Position numbers and translations under genes: made by a program
Shown: positions 34,429-44,234 of the stretch, piece by piece
How positions within the stretch are numbered: position 1 is the first letter of the stretch
How the letters are laid out: every line of letters begins with the position of its first letter
Assembly: GCA_052437175.1 (NCBI GenBank)
Contig: JBQVOK010000001.1
Span: 620,001 to 684,000, forward strand
Direction: 5' to 3'
DNA from: JACVCJ01 sp052437175
GTDB taxonomy: Bacteria > Bacteroidota > Bacteroidia > CAIKAF01
DNA: 64,000 nt
Notes under the pieces: generated by a model
Seen by the model: the letters and a program-made list of their open reading frames with translations, nothing else
The model's database searches: none
Told to the model about the DNA's origin: nothing

Positions 34429-37101
34429 GTGAAAAAAAGCATTATTATCACCGTGGCAGGCCTGGCTGTTTTATTTACAAATCCGGACGCACAGGCACAA
34501 TGCCTGAGCGGGAACTGCTTTGTAAATATTACACCGAGCGCAACCACCATTTGTGAGGGACAGTCCGTTTCCCTGTCCGTAGACACCGGATCTGCCCTTT
34601 TATTCAACAATTTTAATTCGCAGACACTGGGTGCCGGCTGGACCGTGAACCCGGGTACGGTTGTCAATTACAACAACCCCTGCGGCCCCGGTATGGACGG
34701 TTCGCCGCACGTATGGTTCGGTGCGCAGGCCCCGCAGGGAACGCGTTTCCTGGCAACGGTGGATTTTAATACCACCGCCGGCGGATTCATCCAGTTCGAT
34801 TTTAAAATGGCTACCCAGGGCAATGGTTCGCCCTGCGAAGGCCCCGATGAAGTGGACGAAGGCGTATCGCTGCAGTATTCAAACGACTACGGCGCTACCT
34901 GGATCGATATTACCTATTTTTCACCGGACGGCACCTTTTACCCGGCAAACCCCTGTCCGAACTGCAGCGGGGGCGCATTTGTAGCGGGTAATCCTTTTCT
35001 GAACTGGGCAACGTACACGTTCAATTTCCCGGCGGCCGCACAAACGCCCTGTACGCGTTTCCGCTGGACACAGCCGTACAATACCTCGGCCACCAATGAC
35101 CACTGGGGTATCGATAACGTACTTATTTATGCCAATATTCCACCGGTACCGGGTTTTGTAAATACCGCCACCTGGCTCGATAACGGTGACACCATTACCG
35201 GTCCGCGCGTGGTTTCCCCCACTGTTACTACTTCGTATATCGCTAAATTCGAGACCGGTGCCGGCATCTGCTACGATACGGTGACCATCAACGTAAATCC
35301 AAAACCGGTGGCCAGTCTTACCGGTCCCAGCAATCTCTGCGTAAATACCCCTTACGTCTTTTCCGGTTCGGGTTCTACGGTATCTTCCGGTACCATCAAT
35401 AATTACCGCTTTATCATGAACCCCAACGGCGCTACCAACCAGGTAGGGCCCAACAGCAATCTCAGTTTCACCTATCCCGTGAACGTACCTACTTTCCAGG
35501 CCTCCCTGGTGGTGACCACGGCGGCCGGCTGTTCCGATACGGCCTATCTGCCCATTACCGTTTCGCCCAAACCGGTGCCTCTGTTTACGATGCAGCCTGC
35601 CGTGTGCGAAGGAACCCTGGTGAACCTGGACGCTTCGGCCACCAATATTGCCGCGCCCGGTGTACTGGGCTATTTTGTGTGGGATACCGATGGGGATAAT
35701 CTCAGCGACGACTCGCTGGCTACGAATCAGAACAGTTTCCTGGCTACAGGCCCGGGCACACACAATGTGAAACTTACGGTATACAACAGTGTGGGCTGTG
35801 CTACTTCGGTAACGCATCCCATCACCATACATCCGCAGCCGGTGGCCGATTTTACGGCTGTGCCGGGTTGTATAGGCGCTGCCGCCCAGATCACCAATAA
35901 TAACCTGCAGACCGGGGTCAACTACAACTGGGATTTCGGCGATGGTACCACACTGCTGTATAACGGCGCCGCCACTGGCCATATCTACACGGCGGCCGGC
36001 TCGTACACCATTGAACTGGTGGCCGATCAGCAGGGGCTCTGTGTCGATACCCTGGCGCAGACCATCAGCGTGCAGAACACCGTGGATGCGGCTTTCAGCT
36101 TTAATGATCCCTGCGACCTGAACGGGATATTCACCGATCTTTCTACCGTACCGCCTACCTCGGCAGGTACCATAAACAGCTGGTACTGGGACTTTGCAGA
36201 TGGAAATTCGTCTACAGACCAGAACCCGGTAAACCTGTATACCAATAACAACGATTATAGTGTGCTGCTGATCGTAGGTACTACCGAAGGCTGCTTTGAC
36301 ACACTGATACAGACGGTACCACGTTATGCCAAACCGCTGGCTGACTTTGCCTTTTCGGAAGTATGCCTGGGACAGGTGTCCAAACTGGCCAATACCTCTA
36401 CGGTAGCCAGTGGCACCCTGGCGCAGTACAGCTGGGACCTGGGCAACGGAGTTACGCTCAGCACACCCGACGGAGATCATTCCTACGATAATGCCGGCGC
36501 ATACCCGGTAACCCTGATCGTGGTAAGCGACAGGGGCTGCAGCGATACCGTAAGCCAGACCGTGAACGTATGGCCGGTACCCACAGCCGATTTTACCACA
36601 TTGCCCCTGGGGCAGACCACCATGCTGGAACCTACGGTAGAACTCATTGACCAGTCTGCGGGAGCAACCGGCTGGGAATGGTATATAAATAACGTAGGTA
36701 CCTTCAACGGCCCGAACCCCGTGTTCGATTTTGCGTCCAGCGGTTCCTATTCCATTATACTCACCGTATCTAACCAGTACGGCTGCGAGGACCAGAAACA
36801 ATCCGATTATATTGTACTGCCTTCCTATACGTTCTATGTGCCCAACAGCTTTACCCCCAATGAAGGCGACCTGTTCAACCCCGTATTCCAGGTATACAGC
36901 AAAGGCTTGTCTACCATTGATTTCAGGGTGTTCAGCCGCTGGGGCGACCAGGTTTTCCAGAGCAGTGATCCTGAGTTTATCTGGGATGGCACCTTCAAAG
37001 GAAAGGACCTGCCCCCGGATGCCTATGCTTACCGCTGCGTAACGCGGGATGTAGAAGGAAATGAGTACATTTATTACGGACATATTAATCTTATTCGCTG
37101 A
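34429..37101 (+). CDS. Large PKD-domain adhesin-like protein with T9SS type B sorting domain
   Basis: This 890-residue protein starts with GTG (ribosome site GAGG at 34424) and a signal peptide ending at AQAQ. Residues 40-250 resemble a jelly-roll or sialidase-like fold (YSNDYGATWIDITYF). Several PKD/Ig-like domains follow, including NYNWDFGDGTT near 497, WYWDFADGNSS near 585 and YSWDLGNGV near 665. The last 90 residues are a type B sorting domain of the gliding-motility kind: NSFTPNEGDLFNPVF, FRVFSRWGDQVF, WDGTFKGKDLPPDAYAY. Type IX export to the cell surface is likely; a role in adhesion is inferred from PKD content. Confidence 0.87.
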   Translation: MKKSIIITVAGLAVLFTNPDAQAQCLSGNCFVNITPSATTICEGQSVSLSVDTGSALLFNNFNSQTLGAGWTVNPGTVVNYNNPCGPGMDGSPHVWFGAQAPQGTRFLATVDFNTTAGGFIQFDFKMATQGNGSPCEGPDEVDEGVSLQYSNDYGATWIDITYFSPDGTFYPANPCPNCSGGAFVAGNPFLNWATYTFNFPAAAQTPCTRFRWTQPYNTSATNDHWGIDNVLIYANIPPVPGFVNTATWLDNGDTITGPRVVSPTVTTSYIAKFETGAGICYDTVTINVNPKPVASLTGPSNLCVNTPYVFSGSGSTVSSGTINNYRFIMNPNGATNQVGPNSNLSFTYPVNVPTFQASLVVTTAAGCSDTAYLPITVSPKPVPLFTMQPAVCEGTLVNLDASATNIAAPGVLGYFVWDTDGDNLSDDSLATNQNSFLATGPGTHNVKLTVYNSVGCATSVTHPITIHPQPVADFTAVPGCIGAAAQITNNNLQTGVNYNWDFGDGTTLLYNGAATGHIYTAAGSYTIELVADQQGLCVDTLAQTISVQNTVDAAFSFNDPCDLNGIFTDLSTVPPTSAGTINSWYWDFADGNSSTDQNPVNLYTNNNDYSVLLIVGTTEGCFDTLIQTVPRYAKPLADFAFSEVCLGQVSKLANTSTVASGTLAQYSWDLGNGVTLSTPDGDHSYDNAGAYPVTLIVVSDRGCSDTVSQTVNVWPVPTADFTTLPLGQTTMLEPTVELIDQSAGATGWEWYINNVGTFNGPNPVFDFASSGSYSIILTVSNQYGCEDQKQSDYIVLPSYTFYVPNSFTPNEGDLFNPVFQVYSKGLSTIDFRVFSRWGDQVFQSSDPEFIWDGTFKGKDLPPDAYAYRCVTRDVEGNEYIYYGHINLIR

Positions 37102-37116
37102 TCAGCTAAATTTCCT

Positions 37117-37124
37117 TAGATTTG
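37117..37124 (+). promoter_or_regulatory. Bacteroidota -7 promoter box
   Basis: TAGATTTG is a perfect TAnnTTTG, 20 bp before the ATG of the E1 fusion gene at 37145 and 15 bp after the stop of the PKD gene. It may drive the E1-biotin gene cluster. Confidence 0.55.
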
Positions 37125-37144
37125 CTGCGTAAAATCAGCATAGG

Positions 37145-39142
37145 ATGAACATTGACCTGCCAGAATTGGCTTTCGACAGAAAAGGCATCAGTCTCAAAGA
37201 ATTAAAAAAACTGTATAAGCATCTTCTTGCCCCGCGTCTTATCGAGGAGAAGATGCTTATTCTGTTACGTCAGGGCCGTATTTCCAAGTGGTTCAGCGGG
37301 ATCGGCCAGGAAGCCATTTCTGTAGGTACCACACTGGCACTCGACCCCGATGAATACATCCTGCCTATGCACCGCAACCTGGGCATGTTTACGGCACGCG
37401 GTATCCCGTACGAAGATCTGTTTAAACAGTTCCAGGGCAAGGAAGGCGGTTTTACCAAAGGCCGTGACCGCAGTTTTCACTTCGGTACCAATGATTACCA
37501 CCTGGTGGGTATGATCTCGCACCTGGGGCCACAGCTGGGCGTAGCCGACGGTATAGCCCTGGCTACAAAACTGAAAAAAGAAAACAAAGTGACCCTGGTG
37601 GTTAGCGGTGACGGCGGTACCAGTGAAGGCGATTTTCACGAAAGCCTGAACGTGGCTGCCGTATGGGACCTGCCCGTGATCTTTGTGATCGAGAACAACG
37701 GCTACGGCCTCAGTACCCCGAGCAATGAACAGTTCCGCTGCAACCTGCTGGCCGACCGGGCCATCGGTTACGGAATGGAAGCGGTGACCATCGACGGAAA
37801 TAACATCCTGGAAGTATACAACACCACGCGCCGCCTGGCCGAAGATCTGCGCCAGAACCCGCGTCCGGTGATCCTGGAATGCATCACGTTCCGCATGCGC
37901 GGTCACGAAGAAGCCAGCGGTACCAAGTATGTGCCCCAGTACCTGTTTGATGCCTGGGCTGCCAAAGATCCCATTACAAATTACGAACAATACCTGCTTG
38001 CAGAAGGCATACTCACGGCCGACGAGGTTATGGAGATCCGGGCCGAGATCAAGAAAGAGATCAGCGATTCGGTAGAAAAGGCCTTTGCCGTGCCTGCCAT
38101 TACGGCCAGCGACGAGACCGAACTGAACGATGTATACGCTGCGTATACACAACAGATAACCCCACCCATTGCACGTACACGTGAAATGCGCTTTGTGGAC
38201 GCTGTTTCCGACGGACTCCGCCAGGCCATGTACAAACACGATAACCTGGTACTGATGGGACAGGATATTGCCGAATACGGCGGCGTGTTCAAGGTTACCG
38301 AAGGTTTTGTGGAAGAATTCGGGAAAGACCGCGTACGCAATACGCCGCTCTGCGAAAGTGCCATTGTGGGTACTGCGCTGGGCCTTTCCATCAAGAAAAT
38401 GAAAGCCATGGTAGAAATGCAGTTTGCCGATTTTGTGACCTGCGGTTTCAACCAGATCGTGAATAACCTGGCCAAATCGCACTACCGCTGGGGACAGAAT
38501 GCCGATGTGGTAGTACGTATGCCGGCCGGTGCCGGTGTGGCTGCGGGCCCGTTCCACAGTCAGAGTAACGAAGCCTGGTTCTTCCATACGCCGGGTCTCA
38601 AGGTATTCTATCCTTCTACGGCAGAAGATGCCAAAGGTATGCTGATCGCGGCTTTCGAAGACCCCAACCCCGTTGTATTCTTCGAACACAAAGCCCTGTA
38701 CCGCAGTGTAAGCGGGCAGGTGCCCGAGGGCTATTACACCGTGGAGATCGGTAAGGCACGCCGGGTAACGGAAGGCAGCCGCGCCACCATTGTAACCTAT
38801 GGTTTTGGTGTACACTGGGCCCAGGAAGAACTGGAAAAGAACGGCATCGGAGATGTAGAGATCATCGACCTGCGCACCCTGCTGCCCTGGGACAAGGAAA
38901 CCGTTGCGGAAAGTGTACGTAAGACCGGCCGTGTGCTGGTGCTGCACGAAGACACCGTTACAGGCGGTATCGGCGGCGAAATTGCGGCATGGATAGCCGA
39001 AAATTGTTTTGAATACCTGGATGCCCCGGTAAAACGACTGGCATCACTGGATACACCTGTGCCCTTTGCACCGAACCTGGAATGGAATTTCCTGCCCAGG
39101 AACCGAATTGTGCATGTATTGAACGAACTATTAAATTACTAA
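37145..39142 (+). CDS. 2-oxoacid dehydrogenase E1 component, alpha-beta fusion
   Basis: This 665-residue protein joins the alpha and beta subunits of a thiamine-diphosphate E1 enzyme, which decarboxylates a 2-oxoacid (pyruvate or a branched-chain oxoacid) for acyl transfer to lipoyl E2. The alpha part (1-335) has the ThDP motif GDGGTSEGDFHE ... ENNGYGLS. The beta part (about 345-665) starts RFVDAVSDGLRQAM and contains GQDIAEYGGVFKVTEG and LHEDTVTGGIGGE. It has its own -7 box. bioB follows after 10 bp. The exact substrate cannot be read from the sequence. Confidence 0.9.
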   Translation: MNIDLPELAFDRKGISLKELKKLYKHLLAPRLIEEKMLILLRQGRISKWFSGIGQEAISVGTTLALDPDEYILPMHRNLGMFTARGIPYEDLFKQFQGKEGGFTKGRDRSFHFGTNDYHLVGMISHLGPQLGVADGIALATKLKKENKVTLVVSGDGGTSEGDFHESLNVAAVWDLPVIFVIENNGYGLSTPSNEQFRCNLLADRAIGYGMEAVTIDGNNILEVYNTTRRLAEDLRQNPRPVILECITFRMRGHEEASGTKYVPQYLFDAWAAKDPITNYEQYLLAEGILTADEVMEIRAEIKKEISDSVEKAFAVPAITASDETELNDVYAAYTQQITPPIARTREMRFVDAVSDGLRQAMYKHDNLVLMGQDIAEYGGVFKVTEGFVEEFGKDRVRNTPLCESAIVGTALGLSIKKMKAMVEMQFADFVTCGFNQIVNNLAKSHYRWGQNADVVVRMPAGAGVAAGPFHSQSNEAWFFHTPGLKVFYPSTAEDAKGMLIAAFEDPNPVVFFEHKALYRSVSGQVPEGYYTVEIGKARRVTEGSRATIVTYGFGVHWAQEELEKNGIGDVEIIDLRTLLPWDKETVAESVRKTGRVLVLHEDTVTGGIGGEIAAWIAENCFEYLDAPVKRLASLDTPVPFAPNLEWNFLPRNRIVHVLNELLNY

Positions 39143-39152
39143 ACAAAAACGT

Positions 39153-40133
39153 ATGGTAAGAACGGACTGGACACGTGAAGAAGTAGCTCAGATTTACAAC
39201 AAACCCTTAATAGATCTGGTTTTTGAAGCGGGAAAAATTCACCGCGAAAATTTCAACGGCAACGAGGTACAGATGAGTACACTGCTGTCGATCAAAACGG
39301 GCGGATGTCCCGAAGATTGCGCTTACTGCCCCCAGGCGGCACGCTATAACACCGGTGTAAAAGGTACACCGCTTCTCAATGAAGAAGAAATTATTACCTC
39401 GGCCCTGGCAGCCAAAGCGAACGGCAGCAGCCGCTTCTGCATGGGTGCGGCCTGGCGCGAGGTAAAGGACAACCGCCATTTCGACCAGGTGGTAAGCCTT
39501 GTAAAGACCATTACCGATATGGACATGGAAGTGTGCTGCACCCTGGGCATGCTCAACGAACACCAGGCACAGCGCCTCAAAGAGGCCGGTTTATATGCCT
39601 ATAACCACAACCTGGACACATCGCCTGAATATTACGAACACATTATTACCACACGCACTTACGACGATCGTCTGAAAACGCTCGAGAACGTACGCAATGC
39701 CGGTATTTCGGTATGCTGCGGCGGTATTGTGGGTATGGGCGAGCAGGAAACCGACCGTATCGGCCTGCTGCAGACCCTGGCCACCCTTCCGCGCCATCCC
39801 GAAAGTGTGCCCATCAACGCGCTGGTATCCGTAAAAGGTACCCCGCTGGGCGAGCAGGAAAAACTGCCCTTCTGGGATATGCTCCGCTGCATTGCCACGG
39901 CCCGTATCATTATGCCGCGCAGTATGGTACGCCTCAGCGCCGGCCGCGCCGAAATGAGCCTCAGCGAGCAGTTCCTGTGCTTCCTGGCAGGTGCCAACAG
40001 CATTTTTGCGGGCGAAAAACTGCTTACTACGCCCAACCCCGAGTTCAACAGCGATAAAGCGATGTTCGAACTCTTCGGACTGAAAAACATGCCTGCCTTC
40101 GCCTCCTGCGAAAAAGAACAGGTAGAAGCATAA
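39153..40133 (+). CDS. bioB: Biotin synthase
   Basis: BioB is a radical SAM enzyme that inserts sulfur into dethiobiotin. The 326-residue sequence has the cluster-binding motif C52-x3-C56-x2-C59 in GGCPEDCAYCPQ, and the conserved SLDTSPEYY-like segment NLDTSPEYYEHI. Length and order are normal. It is the first gene of the biotin set bioB-bioF-bioD-bioA and starts 10 bp after the E1 fusion, so it is likely read through from that promoter or from one inside it. bioF follows after 4 bp. Confidence 0.97.
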   Translation: MVRTDWTREEVAQIYNKPLIDLVFEAGKIHRENFNGNEVQMSTLLSIKTGGCPEDCAYCPQAARYNTGVKGTPLLNEEEIITSALAAKANGSSRFCMGAAWREVKDNRHFDQVVSLVKTITDMDMEVCCTLGMLNEHQAQRLKEAGLYAYNHNLDTSPEYYEHIITTRTYDDRLKTLENVRNAGISVCCGGIVGMGEQETDRIGLLQTLATLPRHPESVPINALVSVKGTPLGEQEKLPFWDMLRCIATARIIMPRSMVRLSAGRAEMSLSEQFLCFLAGANSIFAGEKLLTTPNPEFNSDKAMFELFGLKNMPAFASCEKEQVEA

Positions 40134-40137
40134 ACGT

Positions 40138-41232
40138 ATGATCCCCCGGAATCTGGAGGAAAAATTAGCGGAACGGGAGCGTGCGGGAAACGTACGCTCT
40201 CTGCCTGTTTTATACCCCGGCCTCAGCGATTTTTCGGGCAACGATTACCTGGGTTTTTCCGGCGCCCTGACAAGCGACGGACATTTACCCGCCGGCTCCA
40301 CCGGCAGCCGCCTTATTTCGGGCAATCACCCCGTGTTTTATACGCTGGAGAACGAGATACTGCCTGCTTTTCACGGTTTTGAAGCCGCCCTGTTCTTCGG
40401 GTCGGGCTACACGGCCAATACCGGACTTTTTTCCTGCATAGCCGGGCGGGGAGATACCATCTTGTACGACGAAAAGGTACATGCCAGCATCCGCGACGGC
40501 ATACGTATAGGGCTGTCGAAGGCACACGCTTTCCGGCATAATTCCACGGAAGACCTGGAAACGCGTATGCAGCGGGCAGAAGGACAGGTATTCGTTGCCG
40601 TGGAAAGTGTATACAGCATGGACGGTGACCTGGCCCCCCTGCACGAAATAGCGGCTCTGTGCGCCAGGTATGAGGCTTTCCTGGTTGTAGACGAGGCCCA
40701 TGCCCTGGGCGTACTCGGAAAAGGCCTTATTGACGCATACCAGCTTCAGCGATCGGTATTTGCGGCGGTTTTTACCTATGGAAAAGCCTTTGGTGTGCAT
40801 GGTGCTGCGGTTTGCGGCCCGGAGATACTGAAACGTTTCCTGCTGAATTTTTCGAGACCTTTTATATATACCACGGCACCCGCCCCGGAATCGGTACAGC
40901 GGGTGATAGATGCCTATACGCTTTTTTCCTCGGAAGAAGGACAACGCCGCTGTGCCCGGCTGAACGATCTGATCGCTCACTGGAATGCAGGGCCCGTTTT
41001 TAGCTATTTTTCACGAAACCCCTCAGCCATTCAATGCGTATATATAAAAGGAAACGAGGCGGCCCGTTCCCTGGAAAAAGAACTTCAGCGGTCCGGCTTC
41101 TCCGTAAAGGCCATCCTGCATCCCACCGTTGCCGAAGGGGAGGAGCGTATACGTATTTCGCTGGGCGCTGCCCGTTCGGAAGCAGAAATTGACCGGCTGA
41201 AACAGGTAATTCATAACTTTTTTGCCTTATGA
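40138..41232 (+). CDS. bioF: 8-amino-7-oxononanoate synthase
   Basis: BioF condenses pimeloyl thioester and alanine with pyridoxal phosphate. The 364-residue protein has GSTGSRLISGNHPVFYTLE, the PLP pocket with LVVDEAHALGVLG, and the Schiff-base lysine in FTYGKAFGVHGAAV. It is about 20 residues shorter than the usual enzyme at the N-terminus, a mild difference also seen in Bacteroidota. It lies 4 bp after bioB and overlaps bioD by 4 bp (ATGA), which fits translational coupling. Confidence 0.93.
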   Translation: MIPRNLEEKLAERERAGNVRSLPVLYPGLSDFSGNDYLGFSGALTSDGHLPAGSTGSRLISGNHPVFYTLENEILPAFHGFEAALFFGSGYTANTGLFSCIAGRGDTILYDEKVHASIRDGIRIGLSKAHAFRHNSTEDLETRMQRAEGQVFVAVESVYSMDGDLAPLHEIAALCARYEAFLVVDEAHALGVLGKGLIDAYQLQRSVFAAVFTYGKAFGVHGAAVCGPEILKRFLLNFSRPFIYTTAPAPESVQRVIDAYTLFSSEEGQRRCARLNDLIAHWNAGPVFSYFSRNPSAIQCVYIKGNEAARSLEKELQRSGFSVKAILHPTVAEGEERIRISLGAARSEAEIDRLKQVIHNFFAL

Positions 41233-41840
41233 ACAAGCGCGGGTATTTTATAACGGGAATCGGTACCGAGGTGGGCAAGACCATCGTAAGCGCCGTATTG
41301 TGCAAAGCCCTGGAGGCCGACTATTTCAAACCCATACAATGCGGCGACCCGGATGCACCCGAAGGTGGCAAAATAAGCAGCCTGGTGCCGGGTACGTATA
41401 TTCATCCAACGGTATATGGTCTGCGCGAACCGGTGTCGCCACACCGCGCCGCCCGCATGGAAGGCATCGAGATCAGCCTGGACGCGATACAGCTGCCGCA
41501 GAGCGATCGTATACTCATCGTGGAAGGCGCCGGCGGACTGATGGTGCCCCTGAACGACAGCCAGACCATGACCGACCTGATCCGCAGCCTGGAACTGCCG
41601 CTTATCCTGGTGGTGAACCATTACCTGGGCAGTCTCAATCATACCCTGCTTTCCCTGGGACTGATCCGCATGCACGAACTGCCTTTTGCCGGCATTATTT
41701 TCAACGGGAACCCCGACCCGGAAAGCGAACGTATCATTCACACCCTGAGCGGAGCAGAGATACTCGGGCATGTTTCGTATATGAATGAACTGAGCCCGGA
41801 ACAGGTAACACGCGCTGCCGCGAATATTAAAATAGTATAG
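41229..41840 (+). CDS. bioD: Dethiobiotin synthetase
   Basis: BioD closes the ureido ring of dethiobiotin with CO2 and ATP. The 203-residue protein has the P-loop GIGTEVGKTIVSAVL and the second conserved loop VEGAGGLMVPL. Its ATG overlaps the stop codon of bioF by 4 bp, and bioA follows 2 bp after its stop, so the gene is tightly packed in the biotin operon. Confidence 0.95.
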   Translation: MNKRGYFITGIGTEVGKTIVSAVLCKALEADYFKPIQCGDPDAPEGGKISSLVPGTYIHPTVYGLREPVSPHRAARMEGIEISLDAIQLPQSDRILIVEGAGGLMVPLNDSQTMTDLIRSLELPLILVVNHYLGSLNHTLLSLGLIRMHELPFAGIIFNGNPDPESERIIHTLSGAEILGHVSYMNELSPEQVTRAAANIKIV

Positions 41841-41842
41841 TA

Positions 41843-43117
41843 ATGATCAAAGAGAAAGATCACCGTTATATCTGGCATCCCTTCAGCAGCTGGTCGGCAG
41901 AGCCCGATCAGGTACCTGTGGTAAAAGGAAAGGCCGAATTCCTGTACGATACGGAAGGAAAAACGTATATAGATGCTATATCGTCCTGGTGGGTAAATAT
42001 CCACGGGCACAGTCATCCCTACATCAACCAGAAAATAGCCGAACAGCTGGCGGAACTCGAACACGTTATTTTTTCAGGTTTTACACATGCACCGGCAGTT
42101 ACACTGGCCGAGCGCCTCGTACAGAAAGCCGGCGGGGGCAGCGGTAAGATCTTCTTTTCGGACAACGGAAGTACTTCGGTAGAAGTAGCGCTGAAACTGG
42201 CCATACAGTTCTGGAAGAACCGGGGTGAGCAGCGCACGGTATTCATCGCTTTCGAAGGCTCTTACCACGGCGATACCTTCGGGAGTATGAGCGTAAGTGA
42301 GCGCGACGTGTTTACGCAGGCCTTTGAAAAACTGCTTTTTCATGTAGAATACATTCCCCTGCCCACAGAAGAAAATATACAGGAGGTCCGTCGGAAACTG
42401 GGCAGTATACTGGAAGAACAGCGGGTGGCCGCTTTTATTTACGAACCCCTGGTGCAGGGTGCGGGCGGTATGCGTATGTATGCGGCGGAATACCTGCAGC
42501 AGCTGATAACACTGGTCCGTCAGCAGGGCGTACTGTGTATTGCCGATGAGGTGATGACCGGTTTCGGACGCACAGGTACTTTTTTTGCCTCCGACCGCCT
42601 TCCCGACCGCCCCGATATGCTGTGCATGAGCAAAGCCCTTACCGGTGGCTATCTGCCGATGGGCGCTACCTGGGTGAATGAGCTGCTGCTCTCGGAATTC
42701 AGGCAGGCCACGCCCGAACGTACCTTTTACCACGGACATTCCTTTACCGGGAATCCCATTGCCTGTGCGGCAGCCAATGCCTCGCTCGACCTGCTGGGCA
42801 ATGCCGCCGTACAACAGGGAATAGAAGAACTGGAGTTCCGTATGGTGGCCCTGGCCGATGAGTTCTCTGCACACCCGCGCCTGCAGGACGTACGCGTATG
42901 CGGTACCATACTGGCTATGGACGTGCTTGTACCCGATGAAGGCTATTTTTATACACACCCGGTAAAAAAAATACTGTACGATACCGCCCTGGAAAACGGC
43001 GTGCTGCTGCGGCCCATGGGCAATGTACTGTACGTGCTGCCCCCGTACTGCATCCGGGAAGAAAGCCTGGAACAGGTACGGCAGACCCTTTATAAATGCC
43101 TCGAAAAAACCGCATAG
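41843..43117 (+). CDS. bioA: Adenosylmethionine-8-amino-7-oxononanoate aminotransferase
   Basis: BioA transfers the amino group of S-adenosylmethionine to make 7,8-diaminopelargonate with pyridoxal phosphate. The 424-residue protein begins with DHRYIWHPFSSW, typical of BioA, and has SYHGDTFGSMSVS, the cofactor aspartate in IADEVMTGFGRTG and the lysine in CMSKALTGGYLPMG. It is the last enzyme gene of the biotin set; the HPP gene starts one base after its stop codon. Confidence 0.95.
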   Translation: MIKEKDHRYIWHPFSSWSAEPDQVPVVKGKAEFLYDTEGKTYIDAISSWWVNIHGHSHPYINQKIAEQLAELEHVIFSGFTHAPAVTLAERLVQKAGGGSGKIFFSDNGSTSVEVALKLAIQFWKNRGEQRTVFIAFEGSYHGDTFGSMSVSERDVFTQAFEKLLFHVEYIPLPTEENIQEVRRKLGSILEEQRVAAFIYEPLVQGAGGMRMYAAEYLQQLITLVRQQGVLCIADEVMTGFGRTGTFFASDRLPDRPDMLCMSKALTGGYLPMGATWVNELLLSEFRQATPERTFYHGHSFTGNPIACAAANASLDLLGNAAVQQGIEELEFRMVALADEFSAHPRLQDVRVCGTILAMDVLVPDEGYFYTHPVKKILYDTALENGVLLRPMGNVLYVLPPYCIREESLEQVRQTLYKCLEKTA

Positions 43118-43118
43118 C

Positions 43119-43706
43119 ATGAGAAAACACCTCCGCCGCAGTCTGCGCATATCGCGCTACGTGGTATACCGCGAAACCCTTGTAGACTTTAAGGAACATC
43201 TCTGGGCCTTCCTGGGCTCCTTTGCCGGTATTGCGCTCATCGCTTTCCTGCAGAGCCGTTTCCTGAGCCTGGAAGATAATCTCTTTCTCATCGGTTCTTT
43301 CGGTGCTTCGGCCGTACTGGTCTACGGCGTGATCAGCAGTCCGCTGGCGCAACCCCGCAACCTCATCGGCGGGCACCTGGTATCGGCCCTTATCGGGGTA
43401 TGTGTACAGACAACCGGGCTGGATATCCTCTGGATATCGGCACCCCTGGCGGTTTCGCTTTCCATTGTGGCCATGCAGCTTACCAAAACCCTGCATCCTC
43501 CCGGGGGGGCAACGGCGCTTATTGCCGTCATCGGCTCCGAAAAAGTAAAGGCCCTGGGCTTCCTGTATGTGTTGTCTCCCGTACTCAGCGGTTGCCTCAT
43601 CCTGTTGCTGATCGCCCTGGTAGTGAATAATATTCCCCACGGCCGCCGTTATCCCACCCGTAGCCGCTTCCTCATCCGCAGAAAGCGTAAACAACGCGTT
43701 TCCTAA
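43119..43706 (+). CDS. HPP family membrane protein
   Basis: This 195-residue protein has about five hydrophobic helices and the diagnostic motif TLHPPGGATALIAV. ATG 43119 is the sensible start: it follows the bioA stop (43115-43117) and gives a basic N-terminus before the first helix; the open frame back to 43023 lies inside bioA. HPP proteins are small integral membrane proteins of unclear transport function (some are linked to nitrite transport). Being the last member of the biotin cluster, it might serve uptake, but this is only a suggestion. Confidence 0.85.
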   Translation: MRKHLRRSLRISRYVVYRETLVDFKEHLWAFLGSFAGIALIAFLQSRFLSLEDNLFLIGSFGASAVLVYGVISSPLAQPRNLIGGHLVSALIGVCVQTTGLDILWISAPLAVSLSIVAMQLTKTLHPPGGATALIAVIGSEKVKALGFLYVLSPVLSGCLILLLIALVVNNIPHGRRYPTRSRFLIRRKRKQRVS

Positions 43707-43756
43707 ATTCCGGTTAAATAAAAAAAAACGGCGTTCCTTCGGTCTAACTTCCCGGC

Positions 43757-44173
43757 GTGAAAACGTATATCCGTTTTATAACTGCCTGTTTTTTCGTATA
43801 TACATCCGTGTCCGGTACTGTTTGGGCGCAGCAGGAGACCTTACTTCCGGAAATCGTGTTTGATGCAAAGGCACTGGATCTGGGCCTGCTTCCGCAACAG
43901 AACATGCGCGTACATGTGCCGTTCTTATACCTGGGCAAAGAACCTCAGCTGATCGCACGAATATGGGTCGGCGATCCGCATTATGCGTGCGAATACCCGC
44001 GCGAACCGCTGATGCCCGGAAAACAGTATACACTTACGGTCTGTTTCTGGCTGTGCGACCGGCCCGGACCTTTGCTCCGCAGTTTTACCCTGTCACTGGC
44101 TAACGGGGAGAATGTCACAGGCTTATTCCGGGGACTTGTAGGCGATCCGCGCTTCATTCCCGATCCGCGCTGA
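43757..44173 (+). CDS. Small secreted protein of unknown function
   Basis: This 138-residue protein has a GTG start and a signal peptide ending at VWAQ. The body (about 30-130) looks beta-rich, with paired strands around VFDAKALDLGLLPQQNMRV and YTLTVCFWLC, which loosely resembles the ASH/DUF1573 type of immunoglobulin-like domain. I cannot confirm this. Two cysteines lie close together (C and C in VCFWLC). It sits 50 bp after the HPP gene. Nothing in the sequence shows its role. Confidence 0.5.
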   Translation: MKTYIRFITACFFVYTSVSGTVWAQQETLLPEIVFDAKALDLGLLPQQNMRVHVPFLYLGKEPQLIARIWVGDPHYACEYPREPLMPGKQYTLTVCFWLCDRPGPLLRSFTLSLANGENVTGLFRGLVGDPRFIPDPR

Positions 44174-44234
44174 AATTTTCACTCCGTATATTGAACCCCC
44201 TGACTTTACGGGTGTATACTCTAAAAAAGACTTC

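Noticed and set aside
34921..37083. Antisense open frame of 720 codons over the PKD gene
   Set aside because: It lies opposite a protein with clear PKD and type B sorting domains and has no signal, promoter or recognisable motif; it follows from the base composition of the coding strand.
37265..38947. Minus-strand frame of 560 codons over the E1 fusion
   Set aside because: It runs against a gene with thiamine-binding motifs and is a shadow of codon bias.
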